A stretch of 37,873 nucleotides of DNA from Janthinobacterium sp. PC23-8 (GTDB lineage: Bacteria > Pseudomonadota > Gammaproteobacteria > Burkholderiales > Burkholderiaceae_D), in assembly GCF_002250505.1 (NCBI RefSeq), contig NZ_NJGY01000002.1:1-37873 (forward strand), given 5' to 3'. Below, one piece after another: positions 24,271-32,955 of this stretch. Made by a program: the position numbers and the translations under genes. The notes under the pieces were generated by a model. The model ran no database searches and had not been told where the DNA came from. It saw only the letters and a list, made by a program, of their open reading frames with translations. Numbering within the stretch: position 1 is the stretch's first letter; each line of letters starts with the position of its first letter.

Positions 24271-26781
24271 ATGCTTCACACTTACCAGCCGCTCCGCTAC
24301 ACCCCCCTGCACCTGGCGCTGTTGGCCTGCGGCGCCGTCACTTCCATGGCGCAGGCACAGAACAGCATCGGCCAGGTCCAGGACGTGGTGGTGACCACCG
24401 GCGTGCGCGGCGAGCAGCGCACGGTGGCCGACAGCCCCGCACCGATCGACGTGATCAATGGCGAACAACTGCTGCACACGGGCCGTGCCGAACTGAGCGA
24501 GGCGCTGGGGCGCCTGCTGCCTTCATTTAACTTCGGCACCAACCAGGCTGGCGTCAATTCGGTGGTGCGCCCCGTCAGCAACCGCGGCATGGGGCCGGCC
24601 TATACGCTGGTGCTGGTCAATGGCAAGCGGCGCCATAATGCGGCGCTCCTGACCAATGGCGGCGGCGACACCAGCGGCGTCAATCCGATCGACCTCGACA
24701 CCATTCCACTATCGGCGATTGACCATATCGAAGTGCTCAAGGACAGCGCCGCCGCGCAATACGGTTCCGACGCGGTGGCCGGCGTGGTCAATGTGATCCT
24801 GAAGACGGGCGACCATGGCGGCTCGCTGGGCGCCACGGCCGGGCGCCTGAAGGAAGGGCAGGGCGACCGCAACAACTTCAAGCTCGAAGCCGATGCCGGC
24901 TTCAAGCTGGGCCAGGATGGCTTCGTGCATGTGGCGGCCAATGCGCGCCAGCGCGGCCAGTCGTGGAACAACTTCAAGTCGACCAATCTGGTGAACTATT
25001 CGCCGGCCAGCAATCCGAAGAACGCCAGCTGGGACCGCGAAGGGGCGCGCAATGGCGACCCCGGCATCGAAGCCTATAACCTCGCCTTCAATGCGGAGCT
25101 GCCGTATGGCGATCGTGGTTCCTCGGGGACGACTTTCTATGCCTTCGGCACGGCCGGCACGCGCAACACCATCGCCGGCAATAACTTCCGCCGCGCCAAT
25201 GGCCTGGCCACCCTGGGCCAGCTGTTTCCGGACGGCTATTTTGCGCAAAACAACATGAGCGCCTACGACTACCAGTTGAACGCCGGCGCGCGCGGCAAGA
25301 CGGCCGGCTGGAACTGGGACCTGAGCACGGGCTACGGCAAGAACCGCGCGCGCCAGTACAGCAATCTGACCAGCAATCCGTCGCTGGGCCCGACCTCGCC
25401 GACCAGCTTCGACAAGCTGGCCGTCTACCAGTTCGAGCAATGGACCAGCAACGAAGATGTGACGCGCGCCTTTGATATCGGCTGGGGCAAACCGCTGCAA
25501 TGGTCGCTGGGCGCCGAGCAGCGCCTGGAGCGCTTTACCACCTATGCAGGCGACCCGCTCGGTTATGTCAACGGCGGCTATCTGTTCCGGCCCGGCGACC
25601 AGGAAGGCAATCCCAACGTGGGCAAACCGGCCGCCGTCGGCGCACAGGCGGGCGTGGCGCTGTCGCCGGCGGACGCCACCCGCGTCACGCGCACGGTGCT
25701 GGCGCTGTACAACGATATCGGTTTTTATCCGACCCCGGACTGGTTTGTCGACGTGGCCGTGCGCGGCGAGCACTATAACGACAGCGCCGGCAATACCCTG
25801 AGCGGCAAGCTCAATTCGCGCTACGACATCACGCCGCGCATCGCCGTGCGCGGCACCATCGGCACGGGTTTCCGCGCGCCGGCGCTCACGCAACTGGGCT
25901 ATGCGCAGACCGACAACCGCACCAATATCAATCCGGTGACCGGCGAAGTGGCGCCCAGCCTGTCCAAGCTGCTGCGCAACGACTCCACGCTGGCGCGCCA
26001 GCTGGGCGCGAAAGACCTCGAGCCTGAAAAATCGAGCAACGTCGGCCTGGGCGTGGTCTTCAAGGCCAGCGACAACGCCAATATCACGCTTGACGCCTAC
26101 CAGATCCGCATTGCCGACCGCATCGTGCGCACCGGCTACATGTTCGGTCCGGCGTTTGCGCCGCTGCTGCGCGCGTCGGGCCTGACGGGCAGCGAATGGG
26201 TGCAGTATTTCGCCAATGGCGTCGACACGCGCACGCGCGGCGCCGACCTGGTGGCGGACGTGACGTCCGACCATGGCGCGGCCGGCGTGGTGCGCTGGGG
26301 CGCGGCGCTGAACTGGAACCGCACGGCGCTGTTGAAGGTCAAGGCCACGCCGGCCGAAATCACCGCGCTGGGCGCCAACCCTGGCGGCACGCAGGTGTGG
26401 TACGGCTATGCGGCCGGCGGCGGCATCGGCGACCTGACTGCCGCGCCGCGCACCAAGCTGATACTGTCGGCGCGCTGGTTCGTTGGCGACTTCGACGTCA
26501 GCCTGCAAACCACGCGCTACGACAAATCGACCTGGCAAACTACGGCCAACCGCGCCCAGGATTACCGTTTTGGTGCCAAATGGCTGACCGACCTGGACGT
26601 GACGTACGCGCTGGGCAAGCACGCCAGACTGGTGCTGGGCGCGGCCAATCTGTTCAATGTCTTCCCGGACAAGAACGGCCCCGGCGACGCCAACACAGGA
26701 TCGTCCGGCTTTGTCTACGGCCCCTCGCCGTTCGCCCCGACCGGCGCCTACTACTATGCGAAAGCCGCGTATGACTTTTGA
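24271..26781 (+). CDS. TonB-dependent outer-membrane receptor (second of two)
   Basis: The 836-residue receptor has a signal peptide (about 1-29), a TonB box DVVVTTG (38-44), and a plug with LVLVNGKRRH and AAQYGSDAVAGVVNVILK. The barrel ends GAYYYAKAAYDF with terminal Phe. It is clearly paralogous to the receptor at 11812 but longer and divergent in the loops, so the two may take different forms of a substrate. AAGGG precedes the ATG. Its last 11 bases overlap the start of the following lipoprotein gene, so translation of receptor and binding protein is coupled. Confidence 0.93.
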   Translation: MLHTYQPLRYTPLHLALLACGAVTSMAQAQNSIGQVQDVVVTTGVRGEQRTVADSPAPIDVINGEQLLHTGRAELSEALGRLLPSFNFGTNQAGVNSVVRPVSNRGMGPAYTLVLVNGKRRHNAALLTNGGGDTSGVNPIDLDTIPLSAIDHIEVLKDSAAAQYGSDAVAGVVNVILKTGDHGGSLGATAGRLKEGQGDRNNFKLEADAGFKLGQDGFVHVAANARQRGQSWNNFKSTNLVNYSPASNPKNASWDREGARNGDPGIEAYNLAFNAELPYGDRGSSGTTFYAFGTAGTRNTIAGNNFRRANGLATLGQLFPDGYFAQNNMSAYDYQLNAGARGKTAGWNWDLSTGYGKNRARQYSNLTSNPSLGPTSPTSFDKLAVYQFEQWTSNEDVTRAFDIGWGKPLQWSLGAEQRLERFTTYAGDPLGYVNGGYLFRPGDQEGNPNVGKPAAVGAQAGVALSPADATRVTRTVLALYNDIGFYPTPDWFVDVAVRGEHYNDSAGNTLSGKLNSRYDITPRIAVRGTIGTGFRAPALTQLGYAQTDNRTNINPVTGEVAPSLSKLLRNDSTLARQLGAKDLEPEKSSNVGLGVVFKASDNANITLDAYQIRIADRIVRTGYMFGPAFAPLLRASGLTGSEWVQYFANGVDTRTRGADLVADVTSDHGAAGVVRWGAALNWNRTALLKVKATPAEITALGANPGGTQVWYGYAAGGGIGDLTAAPRTKLILSARWFVGDFDVSLQTTRYDKSTWQTTANRAQDYRFGAKWLTDLDVTYALGKHARLVLGAANLFNVFPDKNGPGDANTGSSGFVYGPSPFAPTGAYYYAKAAYDF

Positions 26782-27748
26782 TCCCTGGCGCCGCCGCCTG
26801 CTGAGCGCACTGCCGGCTTGTGCCTTGCTGGCCGCCTGCGGCGAAAAAGTCCTGGCGCCGTCCTCCGGCCTGTCGAAGGTGACCCTGGTGCTGGGCGACC
26901 AGGTCAACCTGCTGCGTTCGAAAGCGGAAGCGGCCGGCGTGCTTGATGGCGCGCCATACAAGATCGAATGGGCCAGCTTCCAGGGCGCCGCGCCCCTGTT
27001 CGAGGCGGTGGTGTCGGGCGACGTCGATACCGCCATGGCGGCCGATACGCCGGCGCTGGCCGCTGCCGCCGGCGGCGCGAGGGTCAAGGTGGTGGCGGCC
27101 AGCGTGTCGTCGCCAAAGGCGGTGGCCATCCTGGTGCCACCGAATTCGCCGATCCTGTCGGTGGCCGATTTGAAAGGGCGCCCGGTGATCGTGTCGTCGG
27201 CGCGCGGCAGCGTGGCGCATTATTTGCTGTTTGGCGCGCTGCGCGAGGCCGGGCTGTCCATCGACGATGTCAAAACCGGCTTCATGCTGCCCGGTGACGC
27301 GGCGGTGGCGTTTGCCAGCGGCCAGATCGAGGCCTGGGCCACTTTCGGCACCTACCAGGCCAGTGCCGAACTGCGCGGCGCGCGCGTGCTGCGCGATGGC
27401 GTGGGCATCAATTCGGGCATCGGCGTGATCGCCGCCTCCGACGCGGCGCTGGCCAATGCCGGCAAGCGCGCCGCGCTGGCCGATGTATTGCAGCGCCTGG
27501 CCAGGTCGAACGTCTGGGCCAATGACCATCCGCTTGAATACGCCCGCGTGTTCGAGCGCATCACCAGGCTGCCGCCCGACGTGGTGAAGCTGGTGGTGGG
27601 CCGCGACCGTCCGCAGTTGCGCGCGCCGGACCAACGGATCGTCACGCAATTGCAGCAGGTGGCCGACGCCTTTTATGCGGCCAGGTTGTTTCCGCGCCGG
27701 GTCGACGCGCAGCAACTGGTCGACGCCAGCCTGTTTCGTCCCATTTAA
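26771..27748 (+). CDS. Solute-binding lipoprotein, SsuA/NMT1-like (second binding protein)
   Basis: 325 residues. The start MTFDPWRRRLLSALP leads to a lipobox LAAC (Cys23), so the mature protein is predicted to be lipid-anchored. FASGQIEAWATFGTYQ in the second lobe and VEA-type lip segments (FEAVVSGDVDTAMAADTPAL) match aliphatic sulfonate-type binding proteins. ATG 26771 overlaps the receptor gene by 11 bases; longer in-frame starts at 26756 or 26657 would bury the signal and are less likely. It shares the fold and general size of the Tat-exported binding protein at 23257, yet is anchored differently. It is followed 18 bases later by a luciferase-type monooxygenase. Confidence 0.88.
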   Translation: MTFDPWRRRLLSALPACALLAACGEKVLAPSSGLSKVTLVLGDQVNLLRSKAEAAGVLDGAPYKIEWASFQGAAPLFEAVVSGDVDTAMAADTPALAAAAGGARVKVVAASVSSPKAVAILVPPNSPILSVADLKGRPVIVSSARGSVAHYLLFGALREAGLSIDDVKTGFMLPGDAAVAFASGQIEAWATFGTYQASAELRGARVLRDGVGINSGIGVIAASDAALANAGKRAALADVLQRLARSNVWANDHPLEYARVFERITRLPPDVVKLVVGRDRPQLRAPDQRIVTQLQQVADAFYAARLFPRRVDAQQLVDASLFRPI

Positions 27749-27766
27749 TCAATCAAGGAATCCATC

Positions 27767-29095
27767 ATGAGCACCGCACAATTGAAACTCGGCTTTATCC
27801 TGCATGGCGTCGGCCCCGGCTGGGGCGACTGGCGCCATGCAGACGCGCATCCGGGCGCCAGCACCGATATCGACTTTTATATCCGCCAGGCGAAACTGGC
27901 TGAAAAGGGCAAGTTCGATTTCCTGTTTGTCGCCGACAGCGTGCATATCACGGAAAAATCGAGCCCCCATTATCTGAACCGCTTCGAGCCATTGACGATC
28001 CTGTCGGCGCTGGCCACCGTCACCAAAAACATCGGGCTGGTGGGCACCCTGACGGTCAGCTACAGCGAGCCCTATACGGTGGCGCGCCAGTTTGCCTCGT
28101 TAGACCACCTGAGCCATGGCCGCGCGGGCTGGAACGTGGTCACGTCCTGGCTGTCGGGCAGCGCGGAGAACTATGGCAAGCCGCAGCACCCGCCGCACGA
28201 GGTACGCTACCGCATCGCCGCCGAGCATTTGCAGACGGTGCAGGGCCTGTGGGACTCGTGGGAAGACGATGCGCTGACCCACGACAAGGCCAGCGGCCAG
28301 TTTTTCGACCCATCGAAGCTGCACGCCCTGAACCACCACGGCGAATTTTTCCAGGTGCGCGGCCCGCTCAATATCAGCCGCTCGCCGCAGGGCCAGCCGG
28401 TGATCTTCCAGGCCGGCGCCTCGGAAGAGGGGCGCAATTTCTCGGCCCGCCATGCCGAAGCGTTCTTTACGGAAGGCTCGACCTTTGAATCGTCGCTGGC
28501 CTATTACCTTGATATCAAGGCGCGCGCCGCCGCCTTTGGCCGCCCGGCGGCGCAGCTGGCCGTGCTGCCGGCCCTGCGCGCCATCGTCGGCGCCACCGAA
28601 GAAGAGGCGCAGCGTCTGTATCAGCAAGCCGTGGCCCTGGTGCGCATCGAAGACGCGCTGGTGGCGCTGGCGCGCTCGTTCAATGAACACGACTTGACGC
28701 AGTATGCGCTGGACGCACCGTTTCCCGATATCGCGCAGTACGGCGCGCAAAGCAATCGCAGCGCGTCCGAGCGCATCATCAGGACGGCAAAGGAAGAAAA
28801 TTTGACGCTACGCCAGGCGGCACTGCGCCAGGCCAGCCCACGCCAGGAATTCGTCGGCACCGGCGTACAGGTGGCCGACGCCATCGAGCGCTGGTTCAAG
28901 GGCGGTGCAGCCGACGGTTTTATCCTGTTCGAGTCCTTGCCGTACCAGCTCGACGCCTTTGTCGAACACGTGGTGCCGGTGCTGCAGGAAAGGGGACTGC
29001 TGCGCCGCGAGTACACGCACGGCACCTTGCGCGGCAACCTGGGCTTGCCGGTGCCGGAAAACCGCAACACGGCCGCGCGCCGCCAGGCAGCATAA
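27767..29095 (+). CDS. LLM-class flavin-dependent monooxygenase, NtaA/SnaA/DszA-type
   Basis: The 442-residue protein has the length and motifs of the NtaA/SnaA/DszA(SoxA) group: LGFILHGVGPGWGDWRH near the N-terminus, LLxVADS-type FDFLFVADSV, LDHLSHGRAGWNVVTSW (about 111-127), the aromatic/His EVRYRIAAEHLQ segment, and PVIFQAGASEEG before the C-terminal FVGTGVQVADAIERWF. These enzymes use FMNH2 and O2 to oxygenate sulfones, chelators such as nitrilotriacetate, or related compounds. It begins 18 bases after the lipoprotein gene (AAGGAA ribosome-binding site). With the SsuD-related enzyme at 18228, the cluster has two distinct flavin monooxygenases, suggesting stepwise oxidation. No flavin reductase is encoded here. 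Confidence 0.9.
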   Translation: MSTAQLKLGFILHGVGPGWGDWRHADAHPGASTDIDFYIRQAKLAEKGKFDFLFVADSVHITEKSSPHYLNRFEPLTILSALATVTKNIGLVGTLTVSYSEPYTVARQFASLDHLSHGRAGWNVVTSWLSGSAENYGKPQHPPHEVRYRIAAEHLQTVQGLWDSWEDDALTHDKASGQFFDPSKLHALNHHGEFFQVRGPLNISRSPQGQPVIFQAGASEEGRNFSARHAEAFFTEGSTFESSLAYYLDIKARAAAFGRPAAQLAVLPALRAIVGATEEEAQRLYQQAVALVRIEDALVALARSFNEHDLTQYALDAPFPDIAQYGAQSNRSASERIIRTAKEENLTLRQAALRQASPRQEFVGTGVQVADAIERWFKGGAADGFILFESLPYQLDAFVEHVVPVLQERGLLRREYTHGTLRGNLGLPVPENRNTAARRQAA

Positions 29096-29123
29096 GCCGC
29101 TACCATTGCACCAGGAGACAATC

Positions 29124-29696
29124 ATGACGACACATGCCGATTTGCCCTTGCCCTTAAAAAATCTGGTCACAGCTTTCGAGGCGCTGCTGGCGCAAAACGC
29201 ATCCGAGGCGGTGGTGGTGGAGCAGGGCGGCGCGTTGCTGCGCACCTTGCTGGCCACCGACGACTGGCTGCCCGATGCAGCGGCCCGACCCGACCCGCAA
29301 TACTACCGCCAGTACCTGCTGTACCGCGACCCGCAGGCGCGTTTTTCCGTGGTCAGTTTTGTCTGGGGGGCGGGCCAGTCCACGCCGATTCACGACCATA
29401 CGGTGTGGGGCCTGATCGGCCTGTTGCGCGGCGCCGAGGTGTCGCAGGATTTTGCGCGCACAGCCGATGGCGCCCTGGTCAAGGCGGGCCCGCCGCAGCG
29501 CCTGGAAAGGGGGCAGGTGACGGCAGTTTCGCCCGCCCTCGGCGATATCCACCAGGTGGCCAATGCCTTTGACGATCGCGTCTCGATCGGCATCCATATC
29601 TATGGCGCCGATATCGGCGCCGTCGACCGCTCCGTGTTTACCGCTGAGGGCGCCGTCAAGCCCTTCCGTTCCGGCTACGCCAACCAACTATCTTGA
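29124..29696 (+). CDS. Cysteine dioxygenase-type thiol dioxygenase (cupin)
   Basis: 190 residues with the CDO_I cupin layout: STPIHDHTVWGLIGLLRGAE with iron ligands His90 and His92, a third ligand His143 in GDIHQVANAFDD, and GIHIYG (His158, Tyr160). In mammalian cysteine dioxygenase the last motif reads S-x-H-x-Y; here the Ser position is Gly156. The enzyme oxidises a thiol with O2 to a sulfinate in the cytosol; cysteine, 3-mercaptopropionate or another thiol would fit. It lies 28 bases after the monooxygenase behind AGGAG. The rhodanese frame can start at TTG 29693, overlapping its stop, so the two are tightly linked. Confidence 0.88.
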   Translation: MTTHADLPLPLKNLVTAFEALLAQNASEAVVVEQGGALLRTLLATDDWLPDAAARPDPQYYRQYLLYRDPQARFSVVSFVWGAGQSTPIHDHTVWGLIGLLRGAEVSQDFARTADGALVKAGPPQRLERGQVTAVSPALGDIHQVANAFDDRVSIGIHIYGADIGAVDRSVFTAEGAVKPFRSGYANQLS

Positions 29697-29707
29697 CTGA
29701 CCAGACC

Positions 29708-31321
29708 ATGACCAAGAATCCAGCAACAGGCAATTTGTCCGTCCTCCCCCGCCGCAGCTACCAGCATGTGCGCGAACAATTGCTGGCCGGGCGAGAAATC
29801 GCGCTGCTCGACGTGCGCGAGGAAGACCCGCACGCGCAGGCCCATCCGCTGTTTGCCGCCAATTTTCCGCTGGGCCGCATCGAACTCGATGCCTGGACCA
29901 AGCTGCCGCGCCGCGACGTGCCCATCGTGCTGATCGACGGCGGCGAAGGCCACGACCAGCTGGCGCTTGAACGCCTGCGTACCCTGGGCTATACCGACGT
30001 GTCGCTGTTCGACGGCGGCATAGCCGGCTGGCGCGCGGCCGGCGGCGAGTTGTTCCGCGACGTCAATGTGCCCAGCAAGGCCTTCGGCGAACTGGTGGAG
30101 GAACAGGCGCAGACGCCGTCGCTGGCCGCCGGGGAACTGCAGGCGCTGATCGATGCAAAAGCCAATATCGTCATTCTCGACGCGCGCCGCTACGACGAAT
30201 ACCACACCATGAGCATCCCCGGCAGCATCAGCGTGCCGGGCGCCGAGCTGGCCCTGCGCGCGCGCGCCATCGCGCCGGACCCGGCCACCACCATCGTCGT
30301 CAACTGCGCCGGGCGCACGCGCAGCATTATCGGCGCGCAGTCGCTGCGCAATGCCGGTGTGCCGAACCGGGTCGCCGCGCTGCGCAATGGCACCATCGGC
30401 TGGACCCTGGCGGGCCAGCAACTGCAGCATGGCCAGACGCGCGTCTATCCCGACGACGTGGCGCACGGCCAGCAGGACGCGGCGCGCGCGCTGGCCGATC
30501 GCGCCGGCGTGCAACGCATCGATGCCGCTGGCCTGGCGCTCCTGCAGGCCGATCCTGCCCGCACCACCTATTATCTCGACGTGCGCAGCCCGGCCGAATT
30601 TGCGCTGGGCAGCCTGCCCGGCTTTCGCAGCGCGCCCGGCGGCCAGCTGGTGCAGGAGACCGAGCAGTTCGGCCCGGTGCGCGGCGCGCGTTTCGTGCTG
30701 GCGGACGACGACGGCGTGCGCGCCAACATGACGGCGTCGTGGCTGCGCCAGATGAACCATGAAGTGCATGTGGTCGATGGTCTGGCATCGCTTGATTTCA
30801 AGTCGCAAAAAACCTGGAGCGCGCCGCTGCCGCCGCTGCCGGTGGTCGATGAAGTCAGCCCGGCACAGCTCGCGCAGTGGCTGGCCGAAGAGCCGCTGCA
30901 CACGGCGGTGCTGGACTTCACCAGTGGCGTGAACTACAACAAGCGCCATATCGCCGGCGCCTGGTTCGCGCTGCGTTCCGAGCTGCGCGCGGCGCTGGCG
31001 AAGCTGCCGGGCGACACGCGCCGCTACGTGCTGACCTGCGGCAGCAGCCTGCTGGCCCGTTTTGCCAGCGCCGACCTGCGCGAGATCACGGGCGCGCCCG
31101 TGTTTGTGCTGGCCGGCGGCACGGCGGCGTGGGCCGGGCAGGGCCTGCCGCTGGAAACCGGGCCGACCCGCCTGGCCTCGCCGCTGATCGACCGCTACCG
31201 CCGGCCGTATGAGGGCACCGACAACCAGCACGAACAGATGCAGGCATATCTCGACTGGGAATACGGCCTGGTGGCGCAACTGGCGCGCGACGGCACGCAT
31301 GGCTTCAAGGTGCTGCGCTAG
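29708..31321 (+). CDS. Four-domain rhodanese-like sulfurtransferase
   Basis: 537 residues from ATG 29708; TTG 29693, which overlaps the dioxygenase stop, would add five. Four tandem rhodanese domains can be seen at about 20-115, 140-240, 285-365 and 385-485, each with the LDxR-type strand and GG-type end (LFDGGIAGWRAAGG in the first). Active-site cysteines are present only in domain 2 (VVNCAGRTRS, Cys200) and domain 4 (VLTCGSSLLA, Cys444); domains 1 and 3 have IDGGEG and ADDDGV there. Such proteins move sulfane sulfur to cyanide, thiols or sulfite. Last gene of the sulfur run: a strong terminator follows 30 bases later. Probable role: handling sulfane sulfur released from the substrate. Confidence 0.9.
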   Translation: MTKNPATGNLSVLPRRSYQHVREQLLAGREIALLDVREEDPHAQAHPLFAANFPLGRIELDAWTKLPRRDVPIVLIDGGEGHDQLALERLRTLGYTDVSLFDGGIAGWRAAGGELFRDVNVPSKAFGELVEEQAQTPSLAAGELQALIDAKANIVILDARRYDEYHTMSIPGSISVPGAELALRARAIAPDPATTIVVNCAGRTRSIIGAQSLRNAGVPNRVAALRNGTIGWTLAGQQLQHGQTRVYPDDVAHGQQDAARALADRAGVQRIDAAGLALLQADPARTTYYLDVRSPAEFALGSLPGFRSAPGGQLVQETEQFGPVRGARFVLADDDGVRANMTASWLRQMNHEVHVVDGLASLDFKSQKTWSAPLPPLPVVDEVSPAQLAQWLAEEPLHTAVLDFTSGVNYNKRHIAGAWFALRSELRAALAKLPGDTRRYVLTCGSSLLARFASADLREITGAPVFVLAGGTAAWAGQGLPLETGPTRLASPLIDRYRRPYEGTDNQHEQMQAYLDWEYGLVAQLARDGTHGFKVLR

Positions 31322-31351
31322 CAGTCCCTTCCTGTACCGCATCGACCTGGC

Positions 31352-31391
31352 AAGGCCCGGCCAGCTTGCGCCTGCAAGCTGGCCGGGCTTT
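31352..31391 (+). terminator. Strong rho-independent terminator closing the sulfur cluster
   Basis: GCCCGGCCAGCTTGC (31355-31369) pairs perfectly with GCAAGCTGGCCGGGC (31374-31388) around the loop GCCT; AAG before and TTT after extend the stem. The T run is short, but the 15-base GC-rich stem is very stable. Its right edge (TTT 31389-31391) is also the beginning of the arsR -35 box. Confidence 0.92.
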
Positions 31392-31430
31392 ACATTGCTC
31401 TTCGATTTCGATTATCATTGAAATATCGAA
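31389..31430 (+). promoter_or_regulatory. arsR promoter and ArsR operator
   Basis: -35 TTTACA (31389-31394), 18-base spacer, -10 TATCAT (31413-31418), each hexamer one or two bases from consensus. Inverted repeat TTCGAT (31407-31412) and ATCGAA (31425-31430), 12 bases apart, straddles the -10, where a bound repressor would block RNA polymerase. The arrangement suits autorepression by ArsR with release by arsenite or antimonite. Confidence 0.7.
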
Positions 31431-31445
31431 TTAATGGAACTTCTC

Positions 31446-31739
31446 ATGCAAACCCAACATGCGCTGGCCGCCCTGGCGGCGCTGGCCCAGGAGTCGCGCC
31501 TGGCCATCTTCCGCCTGCTGGTGCAAACCGGCCCCGACGGCCTGGCCGCCAGCAAGATCGCCGAGCGCCTGGGCATCGCCGCCTCGTCGCTGTCGTTCCA
31601 CCTGAAAGAGCTGTCGCATGCGCAGCTGGTCACGGCGCGCCAGGACGGGCGCTTCATCATCTATGCGGCGCAGATGGACAGCATGGATGCGCTGATCGGC
31701 TTCCTGACCGAAAACTGCTGCGGCGGCGCGCCCTGCTGA
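31446..31739 (+). CDS. arsR: ArsR-family As(III)-responsive repressor
   Basis: The 97-residue winged helix-turn-helix protein has LAQESRLAIFRLL, the recognition region LGIAASSLSFHLKELSHAQLV, and a beta wing ARQDGRFIIYAA. The metal site appears to be the C-terminal CCGGAPC (Cys91, Cys92, Cys97), like Acidithiobacillus-type ArsR rather than the ELCVCDL site of plasmid R773 ArsR. I chose ATG 31446, 5 bases after the GGAAC ribosome-binding site. ATG 31434 is in frame but would leave almost no leader behind the predicted promoter. First gene of arsR-arsC-arsH; arsC follows 29 bases later. Confidence 0.92.
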   Translation: MQTQHALAALAALAQESRLAIFRLLVQTGPDGLAASKIAERLGIAASSLSFHLKELSHAQLVTARQDGRFIIYAAQMDSMDALIGFLTENCCGGAPC

Positions 31740-31768
31740 CCGCTGGCTGCTGAACTGAAAGGATTAAT

Positions 31769-32176
31769 ATGGATATCGTCATTTACCACAACCCCGCCTG
31801 CGGCACCTCGCGCAACACGCTGGCGCTGATACGCAATACCGGCGTCGAACCGCAGGTCATCGAGTACCTGCAACAGCCGCCATCGCGCGAGGAGCTGTCT
31901 GGCCTGATCGCGCGCGCCGGCCTCACCGTGCGCGAGGCGATCCGCCAGAAAGGCACGCCCTGGCTGGAGCTGGGCCTTGACAAGCCGGCGCTGGACGACG
32001 CGGCGCTGCTGGACGCCATGCTGGCCCATCCCATCCTGATCAACCGGCCGTTTGTCGTCACGCCGCTCGGCGTGCGCCTGTGCCGGCCGTCGGAAGTGGT
32101 GCTCGACATCCTGCCGCTGCCACAACTGGCGCCGTTTGCCAAGGAAGACGGACAGAAGGTGGTGCCGCGTGACTGA
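31769..32176 (+). CDS. arsC: Glutaredoxin-dependent arsenate reductase
   Basis: 135 residues. The N-terminal [13 protein letters not shown] has the catalytic cysteine (Cys11) in the ArsC/Spx pattern CxxS, here CGTS, followed by Arg15. RKGTPWLEL- and [22 protein letters not shown] segments (about 60-110) supply the other conserved arginines. It reduces arsenate to arsenite with glutathione and glutaredoxin in the cytosol. Ribosome-binding AAAGGA lies ahead of the ATG. Its end overlaps the arsH GTG start by 8 bases. The arsenite produced needs an exit route, yet no ArsB or Acr3 gene is present in this window. Confidence 0.94.
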   Translation: MDIVIYHNPACGTSRNTLALIRNTGVEPQVIEYLQQPPSREELSGLIARAGLTVREAIRQKGTPWLELGLDKPALDDAALLDAMLAHPILINRPFVVTPLGVRLCRPSEVVLDILPLPQLAPFAKEDGQKVVPRD

Positions 32177-32864
32177 GATTGCCGGCATGCCCAACCTGAG
32201 TGCGTTTCACGTCGATACGCCGACCGCAGAAAAGCTCGCGGCGCCGGCCATGACGCATGCGCCGCGCATCTTGCTGCTGTACGGCTCCCTGCGCGAACGC
32301 TCCTACAGCCGGCTGCTGGTGCTCGAAGCCGAGCGGCTGCTGCGCCACTTCGGCGCCGAGACGCGCGTGTTCGACCCGCACGGCCTGCCGATGGTCGACA
32401 GCGTCGGCGCCGAGCATCCGAAGGTGCAGGAACTGCGCGCGCTGTCGCTGTGGTCGGAAGGGCAGGTCTGGTGCAGCCCCGAGCGCCATGGCGCGGTGAC
32501 GGGCGTGTTCAAGTCGCAGATCGACTGGCTGCCTCTGGAACAGGGCAGCGTGCGCCCGACCCAGGGCCGCACGCTGGCCGTGATGCAGGTGTCGGGCGGC
32601 TCGCAATCGTTCAACGCCGTCAACGGCCTGCGCGTGCTGGGCCGCTGGATGCGCATGGTGACCATACCGAACCAGTCGTCGGTGGCCAAGGCCTGGCAGG
32701 AATTCGACGACGCCGGCCGCATGAAACCGTCGGCCTATTACGACCGCCTGGTCGACGTGATGGAGGAGTTGTATAAATTTACGCTGATCGTGCGCGAGCG
32801 CAGCGACTACCTCACCAGCCGCTACAGCGAGCGCAAGGCGGCGGCGCACGACCATCCGTTGTAG
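32169..32864 (+). CDS. arsH: ArsH NADPH-dependent FMN organoarsenical oxidase
   Basis: 231 residues. GTG 32169 gives the N-terminus (fM)[10 protein letters not shown], matching the usual ArsH beginning (M-S-E-I-x-G-x-P-N); ATG 32187 is a shorter alternative. The FMN-binding loop [16 protein letters not shown] (about residues 35-50) is followed by [35 protein letters not shown] and [16 protein letters not shown]. All are characteristic of ArsH, which oxidises toxic trivalent methylarsenicals and can reduce quinones or generate H2O2. Translation is coupled to arsC by an 8-base overlap. Last gene of the operon. Confidence 0.94.
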   Translation: MTEIAGMPNLSAFHVDTPTAEKLAAPAMTHAPRILLLYGSLRERSYSRLLVLEAERLLRHFGAETRVFDPHGLPMVDSVGAEHPKVQELRALSLWSEGQVWCSPERHGAVTGVFKSQIDWLPLEQGSVRPTQGRTLAVMQVSGGSQSFNAVNGLRVLGRWMRMVTIPNQSSVAKAWQEFDDAGRMKPSAYYDRLVDVMEELYKFTLIVRERSDYLTSRYSERKAAAHDHPL

Positions 32865-32955
32865 CCGGGCATGTCCGAACTGAACATCGCATGCGGTATT
32901 CCAGGAAAGCAAGGATAATAGCGGCCAATTCATTCGCCTAGCATTGGAATACCCC

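Noticed and set aside
24709..27129. An 806-codon minus-strand frame opposite the second receptor
   Set aside because: Same mirror-frame composition; the plus strand carries a complete receptor and lipoprotein with clear motifs.
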